Assembly: GCF_001522585.2 (NCBI RefSeq)
Contig: NZ_CP013373.1
Span: 1,302,001-1,366,000 of the forward strand
Direction of reading: 5' to 3'
DNA length: 64,000 nucleotides
Source of the DNA: Burkholderia sp. NRF60-BP8
GTDB taxonomy: Bacteria > Pseudomonadota > Gammaproteobacteria > Burkholderiales > Burkholderiaceae
Shown here: positions 25,158 through 38,807 of the stretch, piece by piece
Layout of the letters: each line of letters begins with the position of its first letter
Numbering within the stretch: the stretch's first letter is position 1
The notes under the pieces: model-generated
Told to the model about the DNA's origin: nothing
The model's database searches: none
What the model saw: the letters and a program-made list of their open reading frames with translations, nothing else
Translations under genes and position numbers: made by a program

Positions 25158-26375
25158 ATGTCGTCGGTGCAGGTGAGGGTGCTCGCGCTGTTTTCGGTCG
25201 GGTATTTCGTGTCGTATGTGTTTCGCGGCGTCAATCTGGGCTTCGCGCCGTTCGTCACGCACGAGCTCGGGCTGTCGGCCGCCGATCTCGGCCTGCTCAC
25301 CAGCCTCTATTTCCTCGGCTTCGCCGGCGCGCAGATTCCGGCCGGCGTGATGCTCGACCACTTCGGCCCGCGCCGCGTGACGGCCGGCATGCTGCTGTTC
25401 GCGGCGGCCGGCGCGGCCGTGTTCGGCGCGGCGCACGGCATCGGCGCGATGATGGTCGGCCGCCTGCTGATCGGCGTCGGCGTATCGGTGTGTCTCGGCG
25501 CGGCGTTCAAGGCGCTCGCGCAGCATTTTCCGGTCGGCCGGCTGCCGCTCGTCAACGGCCTCGTGATGGCCGTGGGCGGTCTCGGCGGCGTGATGGTCGG
25601 CTCGCCGCTGACCTGGCTGCTCGGCTGGACGAGCTGGCGCGCGATCTGTTTCGGCCTCGCGGCGCTGACGGTGGTCGTGGCGGCGTCGATCGGCTTCGGG
25701 GCGCCCGACGCGCAGCAGGCACGCCATCAGGGCGGGCTCGTCAGCCAGTTCAAGGGCACGTGGCACATCCTGAGCAGCCGCGCGTTCTGGAAGATCGCGT
25801 CGTTTTCCGTCGTCACGCAGGGCGTGTTCTATGCGATGCAGTCGCTGTGGGTCGGCCCGTATCTGCGCGATGTCGGCGGGTTCGATGCGCCGCATGCCGC
25901 GCGCCTCGTGTCGGTGCTCGGCTTCGCGATGATGGCCGGCTGCGTCGGCTTCGGCGCGGCGGCGCGCGTGCTCGAGCGGCGCGGCGTGTCGGTCTACGCC
26001 ACTTGCGGTATCGGCATGGCGCTGTTCGTCGCGACGCAGTTCGCGATCGTCGCGCGCGTGCCGTTGCCGCCGGCCGGGCTGTGGGCCGCCTATGGCATGT
26101 TCGGCGGCGTGGGCATCCTGACCTACGCGGTGATGGCCGGCCATTTTCCCGCCCATCTGATCGGTCGCGCGAACACGACGCTCACGCTCGTGATCTTCCT
26201 GCTGATCTTCGCGTTCCAGATCGGCGTCGGTGCCGTGCTGTCGCACTGGCCGGCGGTCGACGGCCGTTATCCGGCGGCCGCGCATTTCACCGCCTGGGGC
26301 GTGCTGCTCGCGCTGCAGCTCGCGAGTGCGGTCTGGTACGCGTGGCCTGCGCGCGGCACTGGCCAAGCGCACTGA
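25158..26375 (+). CDS. MFS transporter
   Basis: This 405-residue protein has twelve predicted membrane helices of the major facilitator superfamily. The motif A region is LDHFGPRRVTAG between helices 2 and 3. The N-terminal SVGYFVSYVFRGVNLGFAPFV and the RLLIGVGVSVCLGAAFKA helix fit the broad sugar/anion group of MFS carriers. The substrate cannot be told from sequence or neighbours. AAGGGGAAGCG precedes the ATG. It lies between mltD and carA as a single gene. Confidence 0.85.
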   Translation: MSSVQVRVLALFSVGYFVSYVFRGVNLGFAPFVTHELGLSAADLGLLTSLYFLGFAGAQIPAGVMLDHFGPRRVTAGMLLFAAAGAAVFGAAHGIGAMMVGRLLIGVGVSVCLGAAFKALAQHFPVGRLPLVNGLVMAVGGLGGVMVGSPLTWLLGWTSWRAICFGLAALTVVVAASIGFGAPDAQQARHQGGLVSQFKGTWHILSSRAFWKIASFSVVTQGVFYAMQSLWVGPYLRDVGGFDAPHAARLVSVLGFAMMAGCVGFGAAARVLERRGVSVYATCGIGMALFVATQFAIVARVPLPPAGLWAAYGMFGGVGILTYAVMAGHFPAHLIGRANTTLTLVIFLLIFAFQIGVGAVLSHWPAVDGRYPAAAHFTAWGVLLALQLASAVWYAWPARGTGQAH

Positions 26376-26478
26376 TCCGGCGGTACGCTGACAGGTAGGG
26401 CGGCCCCGGAAACGGGGCCGTAGCACGCCGCGCCGCGCCGCGGAGTGCGGCGCGACCGCGATCGGACGGCCATATCAA

Positions 26479-26508
26479 TTGAAGATAGGCCCATTTTCAG
26501 GCTATAAT
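26479..26508 (+). promoter_or_regulatory. sigma-70 promoter of the carA operon
   Basis: TTGAAG (26479-26484) and TATAAT (26503-26508) are 18 bases apart in an AT-rich island within GC-rich DNA. Transcription would start near 26515, giving a leader of about 225 bases before carA. Confidence 0.65.
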
Positions 26509-26740
26509 TTGAAAGTTTGTGCTGATCAACCTCGCACCCTAGCGCCTACCTCATACATCCCGTTCATCCGCCGCACGCCGTCTGTCGGGCGATGCCGCGA
26601 AGCCTCGTGCGCCATGCGCCGGGTTCGCGTCTCGACAACGCAGGCCGCGTCCAGCTAGCGACCGCGCGCGCCCACGCAGCGCGGCGCTCGCGCGGCAGGG
26701 TAAACAGGTCGGCAGCAGGGTGTTCCCCAAGGAGCCTCCC
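26509..26740 (+). other. long untranslated leader of carA
   Basis: This is about 225 bases of GC-rich sequence between the predicted start of transcription and the carA GTG. No gene of convincing quality is present. Several GC-rich inverted repeats could fold. A structured or attenuating leader is possible but unproven. Confidence 0.4.
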
Positions 26741-27886
26741 GTGTTGCCGTCTTTTTCTCCCGCCTTGCTTGCACTCGCCGACGGCACGGTCTTTCGTGGT
26801 TATTCGATCGGGGCCGAAGGCCATACGATCGGCGAAGTCGTGTTCAATACCGCGATCACCGGCTATCAGGAAATCCTGACTGATCCGAGCTACTCGCGCC
26901 AGATCGTCACGCTCACCTATCCGCATATCGGCAACGTCGGCGTGAACGCCGAAGACGTCGAAGCCACGAAAGTCCATGCCGCCGGCCTGATCATCCGCGA
27001 TCTGCCGACGCTCGCATCGAACTTCCGCATGGACCGCACGCTCGGCGACTACCTGCGCGACGAAGGCGTCGTCGCGATCGCCGGCATCGACACCCGCAAG
27101 CTGACCCGCATCCTCCGTGACAAGGGCGCGCAGAGCGGCTGCATCCTGACGGGCTCCGACGACGAAGCGAAGGCGATCGAGCTCGCGCGCTCGTTCGAGG
27201 GCCTCGCCGGCATGGATCTCGCGAAGGTCGTGTCGACCGCCAAGCCGTTCGAGTGGAAGCAGACGGAATGGCGTCTCGAAGGCGGCTACGGCATGCAGGA
27301 AGCGCCGAAGTATCGCGTCGTCGCGTACGACTTCGGCGTCAAGTACAACATCCTGCGCATGCTCGCGGAGCGCGGCTGCCACGTGACGGTGCTGCCCGCC
27401 CAGGCCAGCGCGGCCGATGCGCTCGCGCTGAATCCGGACGGCGTGTTCCTGTCGAACGGCCCCGGCGATCCGGAGCCGTGCGATTACGCGATCGCGGCCA
27501 CGAAGGAGTTCATCGAGCGCGGCGTGCCGACCTTCGGCATCTGCCTCGGCCACCAGATCATGGGCCTCGCGGTGGGCGCGAAGACGCTCAAGATGAAAAC
27601 GGGCCACCACGGCGCGAACCATCCGGTGAAGGATCTCGGCGACGGCCGTGTCGTGATCACGTCGCAGAACCACGGCTTCGCGGTCGACGCCGATTCGCTG
27701 CCGGCCAACGCGCGCGTGACGCACGTATCGCTGTTCGACGGCACGCTGCAGGGCTTCGAGCTGACCGACAAGCCGGCGTTCTGCTTCCAGGGCCACCCGG
27801 AAGCGTCGCCTGGCCCGCACGACATCGGCTACCTGTTCGACCGTTTCACCGCGCTGATGGACGCGGCGAAGCAGCGCAACGCTTAA
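26741..27886 (+). CDS. carA: carbamoyl-phosphate synthase small subunit (glutamine amidotransferase)
   Basis: This 381-residue subunit hydrolyses glutamine and feeds ammonia to CarB for carbamoyl phosphate, the precursor of arginine and pyrimidines. The N-terminal CPSase domain is followed by a class I amidotransferase domain with the triad Cys268 (FGICLGHQ), His352 and Glu354 (GHPEASPGP). The GTG at 26741 was chosen because AAGGAG lies 6 bases before it; an upstream in-frame GTG at 26720 would put that site inside the gene. A LysE-family gene separates it from carB. Confidence 0.95.
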   Translation: MLPSFSPALLALADGTVFRGYSIGAEGHTIGEVVFNTAITGYQEILTDPSYSRQIVTLTYPHIGNVGVNAEDVEATKVHAAGLIIRDLPTLASNFRMDRTLGDYLRDEGVVAIAGIDTRKLTRILRDKGAQSGCILTGSDDEAKAIELARSFEGLAGMDLAKVVSTAKPFEWKQTEWRLEGGYGMQEAPKYRVVAYDFGVKYNILRMLAERGCHVTVLPAQASAADALALNPDGVFLSNGPGDPEPCDYAIAATKEFIERGVPTFGICLGHQIMGLAVGAKTLKMKTGHHGANHPVKDLGDGRVVITSQNHGFAVDADSLPANARVTHVSLFDGTLQGFELTDKPAFCFQGHPEASPGPHDIGYLFDRFTALMDAAKQRNA

Positions 27887-27923
27887 CGTCATCGACGCAA
27901 CCGAAGGACGGGAGATTCGCATC

Positions 27924-28595
27924 ATGTTCGGCCACGCACTCGGCATCACGGATATCTGGACCTACGTGTTCGGCGTGATCTTCATCATCCTGCTGCCGGG
28001 GCCGAACTCGATGTACGTGCTGTCGCTCGCCGCGCAGCGCGGCGTGAAGGCCGGTTATCGCGCGGCCTGCGGCGTGTTCGTCGGCGATACCGTGCTGATG
28101 GTGCTGTCGGCCGCGGGCGTCGCGTCGCTGCTGAAGGCGAACCCGCTGCTGTTCTCCGTCGTCAAGTACGGCGGCGCCGCGTACCTGCTGTACATCGGCA
28201 TCGGGATGCTGCGCGGCGCGTGGAGCAAGCTGCGCGCGCGCGGCGATGCGCCGGTCGAGGCGCCGCAGGCGGACGACGGCGAGCGGTCTTTCGACAGGCC
28301 GTTCCGCAAGGCGCTGATCGTGAGCCTGCTGAATCCGAAGGCGATCCTGTTCTTCATCTCGTTCTTCATCCAGTTCGTCGACCCGGCATTCCCGCATCCC
28401 GCGCTGTCGTTCGTCGTGCTCGGGGCGATCGCGCAATGCGCGAGCTTCCTGTACCTGAGCACGCTGATCTTCGCGGGGGCGCGGCTCGCCGAGCATTTCC
28501 GTCGCCGCCGCAAGCTCGCGGCAGGCGCGGCGAGCAGCGTGGGCGGCCTGTTCATCGGTTTCTCGGTGAAGCTTGCGCTCGCGACCATGAGCTGA
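27924..28595 (+). CDS. LysE-family translocator
   Basis: This 223-residue membrane protein has about six helices and the LysE/RhtB family start ([36 protein letters not shown]). It also has [13 protein letters not shown] and the [24 protein letters not shown] segment. Family members export amino acids such as lysine, arginine, leucine or homoserine. It lies between carA and carB, 37 bp after carA and 49 bp before carB, so it is probably cotranscribed with them. A role in exporting arginine or a related amino acid is a guess from this position. Confidence 0.88.
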   Translation: MFGHALGITDIWTYVFGVIFIILLPGPNSMYVLSLAAQRGVKAGYRAACGVFVGDTVLMVLSAAGVASLLKANPLLFSVVKYGGAAYLLYIGIGMLRGAWSKLRARGDAPVEAPQADDGERSFDRPFRKALIVSLLNPKAILFFISFFIQFVDPAFPHPALSFVVLGAIAQCASFLYLSTLIFAGARLAEHFRRRRKLAAGAASSVGGLFIGFSVKLALATMS

Positions 28596-28644
28596 GCGCC
28601 GCCGGCCGACCCACGACAACGATTACTTATTGAATTCACAAGCC

Positions 28645-31899
<3,255 letters not shown>

Positions 31900-31929
31900 G
31901 CGGTCAGTTACCTGTCGAAGCAACACGTG

Positions 31930-31989
31930 CCGCGATTAGGCGGTGTTTCCAGTGCATCGGAAGCGCGCTTAATCGCGGTGATTTTTTTT
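31930..31989 (+). terminator. intrinsic terminator after carB
   Basis: CCGCGATTAGGCG pairs with CGCTTAATCGCGG (one G-U) around a loop of 23 bases, followed closely by a run of eight T residues. It ends the carA-lysE-carB transcript before greA. Confidence 0.7.
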
Positions 31990-32017
31990 ATAGCCGTTTT
32001 TAGCGATTGAGCCGTTT

Positions 32018-32494
32018 ATGAGCACCATTCCGTTGACAAAGCGTGGCGCAGAGCAACTGCGCGATGAATTGCAGCGCCTCAAGTCCGTCGAGCGGCCGGC
32101 CGTGATCAACGCGATCGCGGAGGCCCGCGCACAGGGCGACCTGTCCGAAAACGCCGAATACGATGCCGCGAAGGAAAAACAGGGCTTCATCGAGGGGCGC
32201 ATCGCCGAACTCGAATCGAAGCTGTCCGCCGCGCAGGTCATCGACCCCACGGTGCTCGACGCCGATGGCCGCGTGGTGTTCGCCGCGACGGTCGAGCTCG
32301 AGGATCTCGAGTCGGGCGACACCGTCAAGTACCAGATCGTCGGCGACGACGAAGCCGACATCGATCACGGCCTGATCTCGGTCAGCTCGCCGATCGCGCG
32401 CGCGCTGATCGGCAAGTCCGAAGGCGACGTCGCGGCCGTGCAGGCGCCGAGCGGCGTGCGCGAGTACGAAATCATCTCGGTCAGCTACATCTGA
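32018..32494 (+). CDS. greA: transcription elongation factor GreA
   Basis: At 158 residues it matches E. coli GreA. The N-terminal coiled coil (about residues 8-75) carries the tip signature [16 protein letters not shown], with the acidic residues that reach the RNA polymerase active site and stimulate transcript cleavage. The C-terminal FKBP-like domain (about 80-158) binds polymerase. It rescues backtracked elongation complexes. The carAB-greA linkage is common in proteobacteria. Confidence 0.96.
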   Translation: MSTIPLTKRGAEQLRDELQRLKSVERPAVINAIAEARAQGDLSENAEYDAAKEKQGFIEGRIAELESKLSAAQVIDPTVLDADGRVVFAATVELEDLESGDTVKYQIVGDDEADIDHGLISVSSPIARALIGKSEGDVAAVQAPSGVREYEIISVSYI

Positions 32495-32505
32495 AGCGGG
32501 GCGAC

Positions 32506-32967
32506 GTGATGCCGCATCGCGTGTTCCGTCTGCTGTCGGCCGTGTGGGTCGGCAGCCTGCTGACGATCGGGTATGCGGTCGCGCCCGTGTTGTTCAAGAC
32601 GCTGGAGCGGATGACGGCCGGTTCGGTCGCCGCCCAGCTGTTTCGCATCGAGGCGATCCTCGGCGTCGTGTGCGGCGTGCTGCTGCTCGCGTTGTCGAAC
32701 CAGCAGGTGCGGCGCGGCATCAGCGAATATCGCCGCGTGCGCTGGATCGTTGCCGCGATGGTCGTGTGCGTGCTGGTCGGGTATTTCGCGCTGCAGCCGT
32801 TCATGAACGCGCTGCGGGTGGCCGCGATGGATGCGGGCACCGATATCGCGAATTCGCCGTATGCGAGCCGCTTCGGGATGCTGCACGGCGTCTCGAGCGT
32901 GTTCTATCTCGTCGAGAGCGTGCTGGGGCTGATGCTGATCTGGCGTCTGCCGGCGCGCGACGCCTGA
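32506..32967 (+). CDS. DUF4149 membrane protein
   Basis: This 153-residue protein has four membrane helices and family features LSAVWVGSLLTIGYAVAPVLF, FRIEAILGVVCGVLLLA and SRFGMLHGVSSVFYLVESVLGLML. It fits DUF4149, uncharacterised inner-membrane proteins often beside greA and yhbY in Betaproteobacteria. The start is GTG at 32506 or ATG at 32509. It begins 11 bp after greA and is likely cotranscribed. A 9-bp hairpin without a T run (32986-33007) lies between it and the convergent YhbY gene. Confidence 0.82.
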   Translation: MMPHRVFRLLSAVWVGSLLTIGYAVAPVLFKTLERMTAGSVAAQLFRIEAILGVVCGVLLLALSNQQVRRGISEYRRVRWIVAAMVVCVLVGYFALQPFMNALRVAAMDAGTDIANSPYASRFGMLHGVSSVFYLVESVLGLMLIWRLPARDA

Positions 32968-33016
32968 GCGGCGCGCCGGGGCAGGGCGGCACGGGAATCC
33001 GTGCCGCACCGGCGTG

Positions 33017-33544
33017 TTACTTGCCCTGGAACGGCCGCTTGGTGCTGGCCTGGCGCTTTTTCGCACGCTTCACGGTGCCGCCTGCGGTCACGCGCTCGTT
33101 GCCGCGCACGGTGACCTTGACCGGCCGCGGACGGCGCACGGGGCTCGCGTTCGGCGACACCTTGACGACCTTGACGGTGCGCGGCGCACGACCCTTGCGG
33201 TCGTCGGCGGCTTCGGCCGCGCTCGGCAGCGCGCCGGCACGACGGCCGCGGGTCGGGGCCGCAACCGCCGCCTCGGGCTTCCAGATCACCAGCAGCTTGC
33301 CGATGTGCTGGATCGGCGCCGCGTTCAGGCGGTCGCAGATCTCGTCGTAGATCGCGACGCGCGTGTCGCGTTCGTCGCCGAACACGCGGATCTTGATCAG
33401 TTGGTGCGCGTCGAGGTGCACCTTGATTTCCTTCAGTACGGCGTCGGTCAGCCCTTCGGCGCCGATCAGCACGACGGGCTTGAGCGCATGGGCCTGGGAG
33501 CGCAGCGCGGAGCGCTCGGCGGGAGAAAGCGAAAGGGCGGGCAT
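33017..33544 (-). CDS. YhbY-type (CRM domain) RNA-binding protein with basic C-terminal extension
   Basis: The first about 95 residues form a CRM domain: LSPAERSALRSQAHALKPVVLIGAEGLTDAVLKEI, then LIKIRVFGDERDTR and ICDRLNAAPIQHIGKLLVIWKP. E. coli YhbY, about 97 residues, associates with pre-50S ribosomal subunits. This protein is 175 residues long; the extra 80 are strongly basic and low in complexity (Arg, Lys, Val, Pro) and probably bind RNA without fixed structure. It diverges from rlmE, another ribosome-related gene. Confidence 0.88.
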   Translation of the reverse strand: MPALSLSPAERSALRSQAHALKPVVLIGAEGLTDAVLKEIKVHLDAHQLIKIRVFGDERDTRVAIYDEICDRLNAAPIQHIGKLLVIWKPEAAVAAPTRGRRAGALPSAAEAADDRKGRAPRTVKVVKVSPNASPVRRPRPVKVTVRGNERVTAGGTVKRAKKRQASTKRPFQGK

Positions 33545-33737
33545 GGAAATGTCGAAATCTTAATAAGGGCGCGCCGACTGGATAGCGATCGCGGAACGTT
33601 ACCGCGTCAGCCGTGCGCCGAAACCACGTAAAATCGCGGCTTGGGCCTGAAAAGGGGCCGCAGCCGCGCGAAGAAGACGCGTATTATCCGCTAAAAGCGC
33701 GGCTTCACGAAGCAATTGGCAGCAATCTCTCTCTCGA

Positions 33738-34400
33738 ATGGCAAAAAACCGCTTCAACCAGCACTGGCTGCACGACCACATCAACGACCCGTACGTCAAA
33801 ATGGCGCAGCGGGAGGGCTATCGCGCGCGCGCCGCGTACAAGCTGAAGGAAATCGACGAGCAGGACAAGCTGATCCGTCCGGGCCAGGTGATCGTCGATC
33901 TCGGCGCGACGCCGGGCAGCTGGAGCCAGTATGCCCGCAACAAGCTCGCGCAGGGCAAGAAGCGCGACGCGGCGCGCGAAGGCGGCATCGACGGCACGAT
34001 CGTTGCGCTCGACATCCTGCCGATGGAGCCGATCGCCGACGTCCACTTCCTGCAGGGCGACTTCCGCGAGGACGACGTCCTCCACCAGCTCGAAGAAGTG
34101 CTCGAAGGCCGCGCAGTGGACCTTGTTATTTCCGACATGGCCCCCAACCTGTCCGGGGTGGCCTCGGCGGACGCGGCGCGCATCGAGCATCTCTGCGATC
34201 TGGCGCTCGAATTCGCGCAGAACCATCTGAAGCCGGACGGTGCGCTGCTCGTGAAGTGTTTTCACGGCAGCGGCTACAGCCAGATCGTCGAGAAGTTCAA
34301 ACAGCAGTTTAAGGTCGTCGCGCCGCGCAAGCCCAAGGCATCCCGCGACAAATCGTCCGAAACGTTCATTTTGGGTCGGCAACTGAAGCACCCGCGCTGA
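33738..34400 (+). CDS. rlmE: 23S rRNA (uridine-2'-O)-methyltransferase RlmE (FtsJ/RrmJ)
   Basis: This 220-residue methyltransferase modifies the A-loop of 23S rRNA (U2552 in E. coli) on the 50S subunit. It has the SAM motif [16 protein letters not shown], the catalytic Asp in [13 protein letters not shown] and the Lys in [12 protein letters not shown]-terminal [28 protein letters not shown] with its Lys completes the K-D-K-E tetrad. It lies immediately upstream of ftsH, as in many proteobacteria. Confidence 0.95.
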   Translation: MAKNRFNQHWLHDHINDPYVKMAQREGYRARAAYKLKEIDEQDKLIRPGQVIVDLGATPGSWSQYARNKLAQGKKRDAAREGGIDGTIVALDILPMEPIADVHFLQGDFREDDVLHQLEEVLEGRAVDLVISDMAPNLSGVASADAARIEHLCDLALEFAQNHLKPDGALLVKCFHGSGYSQIVEKFKQQFKVVAPRKPKASRDKSSETFILGRQLKHPR

Positions 34401-34553
34401 TGCGCAAACGGGCTCCGGCCCTTGCCAGACAAGCGAAGCGCTATCGCGGCGGTTGTCAATGCTTATGGCAGGGGTGGTCGGACTGGATTAGAATGACCGA
34501 GGGGCGCCGCAAGGAAAATGTAGGCGCTCGTCTACGAGTGAAGGAGTGGTGCT

Positions 34554-36449
34554 TTGAACAACAATATGTTTTCGAAGGCAGCGGTGTGGCTGGTGATCGC
34601 ACTGGTGCTGTTTACGGTGTTCAAGCAGTTCGACAAGCCCCGCGTCCAGGAAGGCGTGTCCTATTCGCAGTTCATGGACGACGCCAAGAACGGCAAGGTC
34701 AAGAACGTCATCGTTCAGGGGCGCAACCTCACCGTCACTCCGGCTGATGGCCAGAAATACCAGATCGTGTCGCCCGGCGACATCTGGATGGTCGGCGATC
34801 TGATGAAGTACGGCGTGCAGGTCAGCGGCAAGGCCGACGACGAGCCGAACGCGCTGATGTCCGCGCTGTATTACCTCGGGCCGACGATCCTGATCATCGC
34901 GTTCTGGTTCTACATGATGAGGCAGATGCAGGGAGGCGGCAAAGGCGGCGCATTTTCGTTCGGGAAATCGCGTGCGCGGCTGATCGACGAGAACAACAAT
35001 GCGGTGAACTTCTCCGACGTCGCGGGCTGCGACGAAGCGAAGGAGGAAGTGTCCGAGCTCGTCGACTTCCTGCGCGATCCGCAGAAATTCCAGAAACTGG
35101 GCGGCCGCATTCCGCGCGGCGTGCTGCTGGTCGGCCCTCCGGGTACCGGCAAGACGCTGCTCGCTCGCGCGATCGCGGGTGAAGCGAAGGTGCCGTTCTT
35201 CAGCATCTCGGGTTCGGACTTCGTCGAAATGTTCGTCGGTGTCGGTGCGGCCCGCGTGCGCGACATGTTCGAGCAGGCGAAGAAGCATGCGCCGTGCATC
35301 GTGTTCATCGACGAAATCGACGCGGTCGGCCGTCATCGCGGCGCCGGCATGGGCGGCGGCAACGACGAGCGCGAGCAGACGCTGAACCAGATGCTCGTCG
35401 AGATGGACGGCTTCGAGGCGAACTCGGGCGTGATCGTGATCGCCGCGACCAACCGTTCCGACGTGCTCGACAAGGCGCTGCTGCGTCCGGGCCGTTTCGA
35501 CCGTCAGGTGTATGTGGGCCTGCCGGACATCCGCGGCCGCGAGCAGATCATGCGCGTGCACCTGCGCAAGGTGCCGATCGCGAACGACGTCGACGCGGCG
35601 GTCATCGCGCGCGGCACGCCGGGCTTCTCGGGCGCCGATCTCGCGAACCTCGTGAACGAGGCGGCGTTGTTCGCCGCACGTCGCGGCAAGCGCATCGTCG
35701 AGATGCAGGATTTCGAGGACGCGAAGGACAAGATCTTCATGGGTCCGGAGCGCAAGTCGGCCGTGATCCGCGAGGAAGCGAAGCGCGCAACCGCGTATCA
35801 CGAGTCGGGCCACGCGGTGATCGCGAAGCTGCTGCCGAAGGCCGACCCGGTGCACAAGGTCACGATCATCCCGCGCGGTCGCGCGCTGGGCGTCACCTGG
35901 CAGTTGCCGGAGCATGACAACGAGACGTATTCGAAGGATTACCTGCTGGACCGCCTCGCGATCCTGTTCGGCGGGCGGGTGGCCGAAGAGCTGTTCATGA
36001 ATCTGGTCAGCACCGGCGCATCGGACGACTTCAACAAGGCCACGCAGACGGCGCGTGCGATGGTTGCGCGTTTCGGCATGACCGACGCACTCGGGCCGAT
36101 GGTCTACGTCGACGACGAGAACGATGCGTCGCCGTTCGGCCGCGGCTTCACGCGCACGATTTCGGAAGCGACGCAGCAGAAGGTCGACTCGGAAATCCGC
36201 CGCGTGCTCGACGAACAGTACAACCTCGCGCGTCGCCTGCTCGAAGAGAACCGCGACAAGGTCGAGGCGATGACGGCCGCGCTGATGGAGTGGGAGACGA
36301 TCGACGCCGATCAGATCAACGACATCATGGAAGGCCGTCCGCCGCGCTCGCCGAAGAGCTCGCCGGCTGTCGGCGGCGATTCGTCGGGCGGCGGCAGCGC
36401 CGAGGTCAAGCCCGGCAGCGCGCCGGCGCCGGCTACGCCGGCGGCATAA
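34554..36449 (+). CDS. ftsH: ATP-dependent zinc metalloprotease FtsH
   Basis: This 631-residue membrane AAA+ protease has one membrane helix at about residues 8-24, a periplasmic domain and a second helix at about 102-120. The ATPase module carries Walker A GPPGTGKT at 194-201, Walker B IVFIDEID and the second region of homology. The zinc protease motif HESGH (His416, Glu417, His420) follows. It degrades unassembled membrane proteins and regulators such as RpoH in E. coli. The start is a TTG at 34554 with AAGGAG 7 bases upstream; using the later ATG at 34566 would put the site too far away. The C-terminus is a flexible Gly/Ser/Pro/Ala tail. Confidence 0.96.
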   Translation: MNNNMFSKAAVWLVIALVLFTVFKQFDKPRVQEGVSYSQFMDDAKNGKVKNVIVQGRNLTVTPADGQKYQIVSPGDIWMVGDLMKYGVQVSGKADDEPNALMSALYYLGPTILIIAFWFYMMRQMQGGGKGGAFSFGKSRARLIDENNNAVNFSDVAGCDEAKEEVSELVDFLRDPQKFQKLGGRIPRGVLLVGPPGTGKTLLARAIAGEAKVPFFSISGSDFVEMFVGVGAARVRDMFEQAKKHAPCIVFIDEIDAVGRHRGAGMGGGNDEREQTLNQMLVEMDGFEANSGVIVIAATNRSDVLDKALLRPGRFDRQVYVGLPDIRGREQIMRVHLRKVPIANDVDAAVIARGTPGFSGADLANLVNEAALFAARRGKRIVEMQDFEDAKDKIFMGPERKSAVIREEAKRATAYHESGHAVIAKLLPKADPVHKVTIIPRGRALGVTWQLPEHDNETYSKDYLLDRLAILFGGRVAEELFMNLVSTGASDDFNKATQTARAMVARFGMTDALGPMVYVDDENDASPFGRGFTRTISEATQQKVDSEIRRVLDEQYNLARRLLEENRDKVEAMTAALMEWETIDADQINDIMEGRPPRSPKSSPAVGGDSSGGGSAEVKPGSAPAPATPAA

Positions 36450-36469
36450 TCTCCGCTTTAGCACCGTTC

Positions 36470-36503
36470 ACGGGCTGGTGTGGCTTCACACCGGCCCGTT
36501 TTG
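36470..36503 (+). terminator. intrinsic terminator after ftsH
   Basis: ACGGGCTGGTGTG pairs with CACACCGGCCCGT around a GCTT loop, followed by TTTGC. It ends 17-23 bp before the folP start, so folP transcription must come from read-through or a promoter nearby. Confidence 0.75.
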
Positions 36504-36525
36504 CATTCATCCACGCTAGTTGCTC

Positions 36526-37419
36526 GTGTCCGATTCCGCAGTGTCCCCGTTCATTCCCGCGCCGCTCCGGTGCGGCCGCTTCGAACTGACGTTCGAACGC
36601 CCGCTCGTGATGGGCATCCTCAACGCCACGCCCGATTCGTTTTCCGACGGCGGCCGCTTCCTCGCGCGCGACGATGCGCTGCGCCAGGCCGAGCGGATGA
36701 TCGCCGACGGCGCGGACCTGCTCGACATCGGCGGCGAATCGACGCGCCCCGGCGCGCCGCCCGTGCCGCTCGACGACGAGCTCGCGCGCGTGATTCCGCT
36801 CGTCGAGGCGCTGCGGCCGCTGAACGTGCCGCTGTCGATCGATACCTACAAGCCGGCCGTGATGCGCGCGGCGCTGGCCGCCGGCGCGGACCTGATCAAC
36901 GACATCTGGGGGTTCCGCCAGCCGGGTGCGATCGACGCGGTGCGCGACGGCAATAGCGGCCTGTGCGCGATGCATATGCTCGGCGAGCCGCAGACGATGC
37001 AGGTCGGCGAACCCGACTACGGCGACGTCGTGACCGACGTGCGCGACTTTCTCGCGGCCCGCGCGCAGGCGCTGCGCGACGCGGGGGTGGCGGCGGAGCG
37101 CATCTGCGTCGATCCCGGCTTCGGGTTCGGCAAGGCGGTCGTCGACGACAACTATGCGCTGCTGGCCGCATTGCCGGACACGGCACCGGCGCGACCCGAC
37201 GGGCGCGCTTATCCGATTCTCGCCGGCATGTCGCGCAAATCGATGCTCGGCGCGGTGATCGGCGGCAAGCCGCCGATGGAGCGCGTCGCGGCGAGCGTGG
37301 CGGCCGCGGTGTGCGCGGTCGAGCGCGGCGCCGCGATCGTGCGCGTGCACGACGTCGCGGCGACGGTCGATGCGCTGAAAGTATGGAAAGCCGTGCGCGC
37401 AGCCGCGCGGCAACGATAA
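36526..37419 (+). CDS. folP: dihydropteroate synthase
   Basis: This protein of about 297 residues condenses p-aminobenzoate with dihydropterin pyrophosphate in folate synthesis and is the sulfonamide target. It has the signatures [48 protein letters not shown] and [12 protein letters not shown]. The start is uncertain: GTG at 36526 is used here, a TTG lies two codons earlier, and neither has a strong ribosome binding site. The ftsH-folP-glmM order is widely conserved. Confidence 0.94.
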   Translation: MSDSAVSPFIPAPLRCGRFELTFERPLVMGILNATPDSFSDGGRFLARDDALRQAERMIADGADLLDIGGESTRPGAPPVPLDDELARVIPLVEALRPLNVPLSIDTYKPAVMRAALAAGADLINDIWGFRQPGAIDAVRDGNSGLCAMHMLGEPQTMQVGEPDYGDVVTDVRDFLAARAQALRDAGVAAERICVDPGFGFGKAVVDDNYALLAALPDTAPARPDGRAYPILAGMSRKSMLGAVIGGKPPMERVAASVAAAVCAVERGAAIVRVHDVAATVDALKVWKAVRAAARQR

Positions 37420-37451
37420 GCAAGTCAGAAAGACGAAGGAGGAAGGATCCC

Positions 37452-38807
37452 ATGGGACGTCGATATTTCGGCACGGACGGCATTCGCGGCACGGTGGGCG
37501 ACGCGCCCATCACGCCGGATTTCGTATTGCGTCTCGGCTATGCGGCCGGCAAGGTACTGGCCAGCTCGGCCGACGTCGCGGCAGGCTCGCGTCCGACCGT
37601 GCTGATCGGCAAGGACACGCGCGTGTCGGGCTACATGCTCGAAGCCGCGCTCGAGGCCGGATTCTCGGCGGCCGGCGTCGACGTGATGCTGGCCGGCCCG
37701 ATGCCGACGCCCGGCGTCGCGTACCTGACGCGTGCGCTGCGTCTGTCGGCCGGTGTCGTGATCAGCGCGTCGCACAACCCGTATCACGACAACGGGATCA
37801 AGTTTTTCTCGGCTGACGGCAACAAGCTGCCCGACGACACCGAGGCTGCGATCGAAGCGTGGCTCGACAAGCCGCTCGAGTGCGCGCCGTCGGACGGGCT
37901 CGGCAAGGCGCGCCGCCTCGACGACGCCGGCGGCCGCTACATCGAGTTCTGCAAGAGCACGTTCCCGGCCGCGTTCGACCTGCGCGGGCTGAAGCTCGTG
38001 ATCGATTGCGCGCACGGCGCCGCGTACCAGGTTGCGCCGCACGTATTCCACGAACTCGGCGCCGACGTCATTCCGATCGGCGTCGCGCCGAACGGCTTCA
38101 ACATCAACGACGGCGTCGGCGCGACCGCGCCGGATGCGCTGGTGCGCGCGGTGCGGGCGAACCACGCCGATCTCGGCATTGCGCTCGACGGCGACGCCGA
38201 TCGCCTGCAGGTCGTGGACGCGACCGGCCGCCTGTACAACGGCGACGAGCTGCTCTACGTGCTCGTGAAGGACCGGATCGCGACCGACGGCAAGGTCGAC
38301 GGCGCGGTCGGCACGCTGATGACGAACCTCGCCGTCGAAGTCGCGCTGCAGCGCGAGGGCGTGAAATTCGTGCGGGCGGCGGTCGGCGACCGCTACGTGC
38401 TCGAGCAGTTGCGCGAGCACGGCTGGCAGCTCGGCGCGGAAGGGTCGGGCCACATCCTGTCGCTCGACCGGCACTCGACCGGCGACGGCATCGTGTCGGC
38501 GCTGCTCGTGCTGGCCGCGCTCAAGCGCAGCGGCCGCACCCTCGCGCAGATGCTCGACGGCGTCACGCTGTTCCCGCAGAAGCTGATCAACGTGCGGATG
38601 AAGCCGGGCGCCGACTGGAAGGGCAGCGCGTCGATTCGCGCCGCGATCGATGCAGCCGAAGCCGCGCTCGCCGGCAGCGGCCGTGTGCTGATCCGCGCAT
38701 CGGGCACGGAGCCCGTGCTGCGCGTGATGGTCGAAGCGCAGCAGGCGGCCGATGCCGTGCGCCATGCGGAGACGATCGCCGACGCGGTGCGCGCGGCGAC
38801 GACCTGA
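37452..38807 (+). CDS. glmM: phosphoglucosamine mutase
   Basis: This 451-residue enzyme interconverts glucosamine-6-phosphate and glucosamine-1-phosphate for peptidoglycan and lipopolysaccharide precursors. It begins [14 protein letters not shown]. The phosphoserine is Ser107 in [17 protein letters not shown]. The Mg2+ loop is DGDADR (Asp246, Asp248, Asp250) and the C-terminal phosphate loop is [24 protein letters not shown] precedes the ATG. It follows folP by 32 bp in one transcript. Confidence 0.96.
   Translation: MGRRYFGTDGIRGTVGDAPITPDFVLRLGYAAGKVLASSADVAAGSRPTVLIGKDTRVSGYMLEAALEAGFSAAGVDVMLAGPMPTPGVAYLTRALRLSAGVVISASHNPYHDNGIKFFSADGNKLPDDTEAAIEAWLDKPLECAPSDGLGKARRLDDAGGRYIEFCKSTFPAAFDLRGLKLVIDCAHGAAYQVAPHVFHELGADVIPIGVAPNGFNINDGVGATAPDALVRAVRANHADLGIALDGDADRLQVVDATGRLYNGDELLYVLVKDRIATDGKVDGAVGTLMTNLAVEVALQREGVKFVRAAVGDRYVLEQLREHGWQLGAEGSGHILSLDRHSTGDGIVSALLVLAALKRSGRTLAQMLDGVTLFPQKLINVRMKPGADWKGSASIRAAIDAAEAALAGSGRVLIRASGTEPVLRVMVEAQQAADAVRHAETIADAVRAATT

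Noticed and set aside
26519..26542. A seven-codon frame (GTG to TAG) in the carA leader as a regulatory peptide
   Set aside because: It lacks a ribosome binding site, shows no Arg or pyrimidine-related codon bias, and could easily occur by chance.
32986..33007. A 9-bp hairpin as terminator between the DUF4149 and YhbY genes
   Set aside because: The stem is good, but neither side has a T run, so intrinsic termination is not supported.
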